Shown in pieces: positions 5,345-5,863 of a DNA stretch of 5,863 nucleotides; the first letter of the stretch is position 1, and each line of letters starts with the position of its first letter. The translations under genes were made by a program, and so were the position numbers. This stretch comes from DASQUK01 sp046723645 (GTDB taxonomy: Bacteria; Actinomycetota; Acidimicrobiia; Acidimicrobiales; VFJN01). The stretch covers positions 1 to 5,863 of the forward strand of contig JBKOUY010000091.1 in the NCBI GenBank assembly GCA_046723645.1, given 5' to 3'. A model generated the notes under the pieces. The model was not told the origin of the DNA, searched no databases, and was given only the letters and a program-made list of their open reading frames with translations.

Positions 5345-5863
5345 GTGGCCGACCATCCTGAGCCCGAATTGTTGGCGCAGCTCGTAGTCGAGTTCAGAGT
5401 CCATGGTCGACGCGCGGTTGAGTTCCTCCAGACGGCCCATGACTTGATAGAGACGGGGCTGGACCGGTCCCCCCGCAGCGCTGAAATGGTCGCCTACTGC
5501 CTACGCGAGGCGCTCAAGGCCATCCCCGCCTCCCAGGATCGTGGCGACGGTGGCGAATGGAAGAGGCTGTCGCGACGAGTGGTGGATGCACGACGCCGAT
5601 ACCGCATCGCATCGGAGGGCCTTCCTGGTCAAGATCCAGAAGCGGAGCTCGCCGGGCTGCTTCGCTCGATCGATGACCTCGAGGAATTCCATACGTCCGA
5701 GCGCCTGCATCAGACTCGGTTGATTGCCGTCATTGTCGACCGAACCGGCGCAATCCCGCACGAAAGCGGCAACCAAATCATCCGCGGCTACCAGGAGGTC
5801 CTCGAACGGTTGGACAAGGGGGTGCACGGCGCCCTGGACGCCGCCACGGCGACGGAGCTCTAC
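5345..5863 (+). CDS. Unrecognised helical protein, N-terminal part only (possible HEPN-like element); continues beyond window
   Basis: I do not recognise this gene with confidence. The 173 visible codons have no stop and show coherent protein character: charged amphipathic helices such as ELLAQLVVEFR (8-18), RRAVEFLQTAHDLIETG (22-38), SAEMVAYCLREALKAIP (45-61), WKRLSRRVVDARRRY (72-86), AELAGLLRSIDDLEEFH (100-116) and a helix before R155-x5-H161-G162. There is no signal peptide or membrane segment. About a quarter of codons end in A or T by my count, clearly more than in the neighbouring core genes, which may mean acquisition by transfer. GTG 5345 is chosen because GAGAG stands 9 bases upstream and the following residues look like a protein start. 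ATG 5267, in the same frame with GGTG six bases ahead, is an equally formal alternative that adds 26 residues. The R-x5-H-G element resembles HEPN RNase-type motifs, but that is only suggestive. Its position just past a tRNA gene fits an accessory insertion. Confidence 0.65.
   Translation, partial: MADHPEPELLAQLVVEFRVHGRRAVEFLQTAHDLIETGLDRSPRSAEMVAYCLREALKAIPASQDRGDGGEWKRLSRRVVDARRRYRIASEGLPGQDPEAELAGLLRSIDDLEEFHTSERLHQTRLIAVIVDRTGAIPHESGNQIIRGYQEVLERLDKGVHGALDAATATELY

Noticed and set aside
5156..5440. 94-codon minus-strand frame
   Set aside because: It covers the repeat-rich gap and the opposite strand of the start of the gene at 5345, has odd Cys/Arg content and no clear ribosome site.
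5501..5827. 108-codon minus-strand frame
   Set aside because: It lies opposite the plus-strand gene from 5345, whose regular helices are far more protein-like. I take it as the shadow, though without homology this is judged on composition only.

Overview
The window is GC-rich and most likely comes from an actinobacterium. Acidimicrobiia or a relative fits best, judging from the threonine-run extracytoplasmic tail, the abundant GTG starts and the short FhaA. That placement is inference. About five sixths of it (1-4831) is the left-to-right reverse of the widely conserved actinobacterial cell-wall-growth and Ser/Thr-phosphorylation cluster, all on the minus strand. In reading order it is fhaA (4831-4172), fhaB (4070-3603), pstP (3592-2237), rodA (2240-912) and pbpA (915 to beyond base 1). 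The Ser/Thr kinase genes (pknA/pknB) usually follow pbpA, but they would lie outside this window.

These genes form a functional set. RodA (SEDS glycan polymerase) and PbpA (class B penicillin-binding transpeptidase) build peptidoglycan. PstP is the membrane PP2C-type phosphatase that opposes the Pkn kinases. FhaA and FhaB carry FHA phosphothreonine-reading domains that link kinase signals to the wall machinery. pstP, rodA and pbpA are joined by 4-base stop/start overlaps (ATGA, GTGA), and fhaB to pstP has a 10-base gap, so co-transcription and translational coupling are likely. fhaA and fhaB each have about 100 bases upstream and no Shine-Dalgarno. Each shows a TANNNT hexamer 8 bases before its GTG, which hints at separate, nearly leaderless transcripts.

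Divergent from fhaA is a complete tRNA-Leu (anticodon CAG, 4933-5016, plus strand). The same neighbour is known in mycobacteria, so the tRNA is part of the conserved locus.

Beyond the tRNA the character changes. There are about 330 bases without a convincing gene (5017-5344), containing several short inverted and direct repeats. Then an unrecognised plus-strand gene begins near 5345 (possibly 5267) and runs off the right edge. It uses A/T-ending codons noticeably more than the core genes. It looks all-helical and carries an R-x5-H element followed by G, reminiscent of HEPN domains. This is the only part that looks accessory and is the best candidate for something undescribed, but only its N-terminal part is visible.
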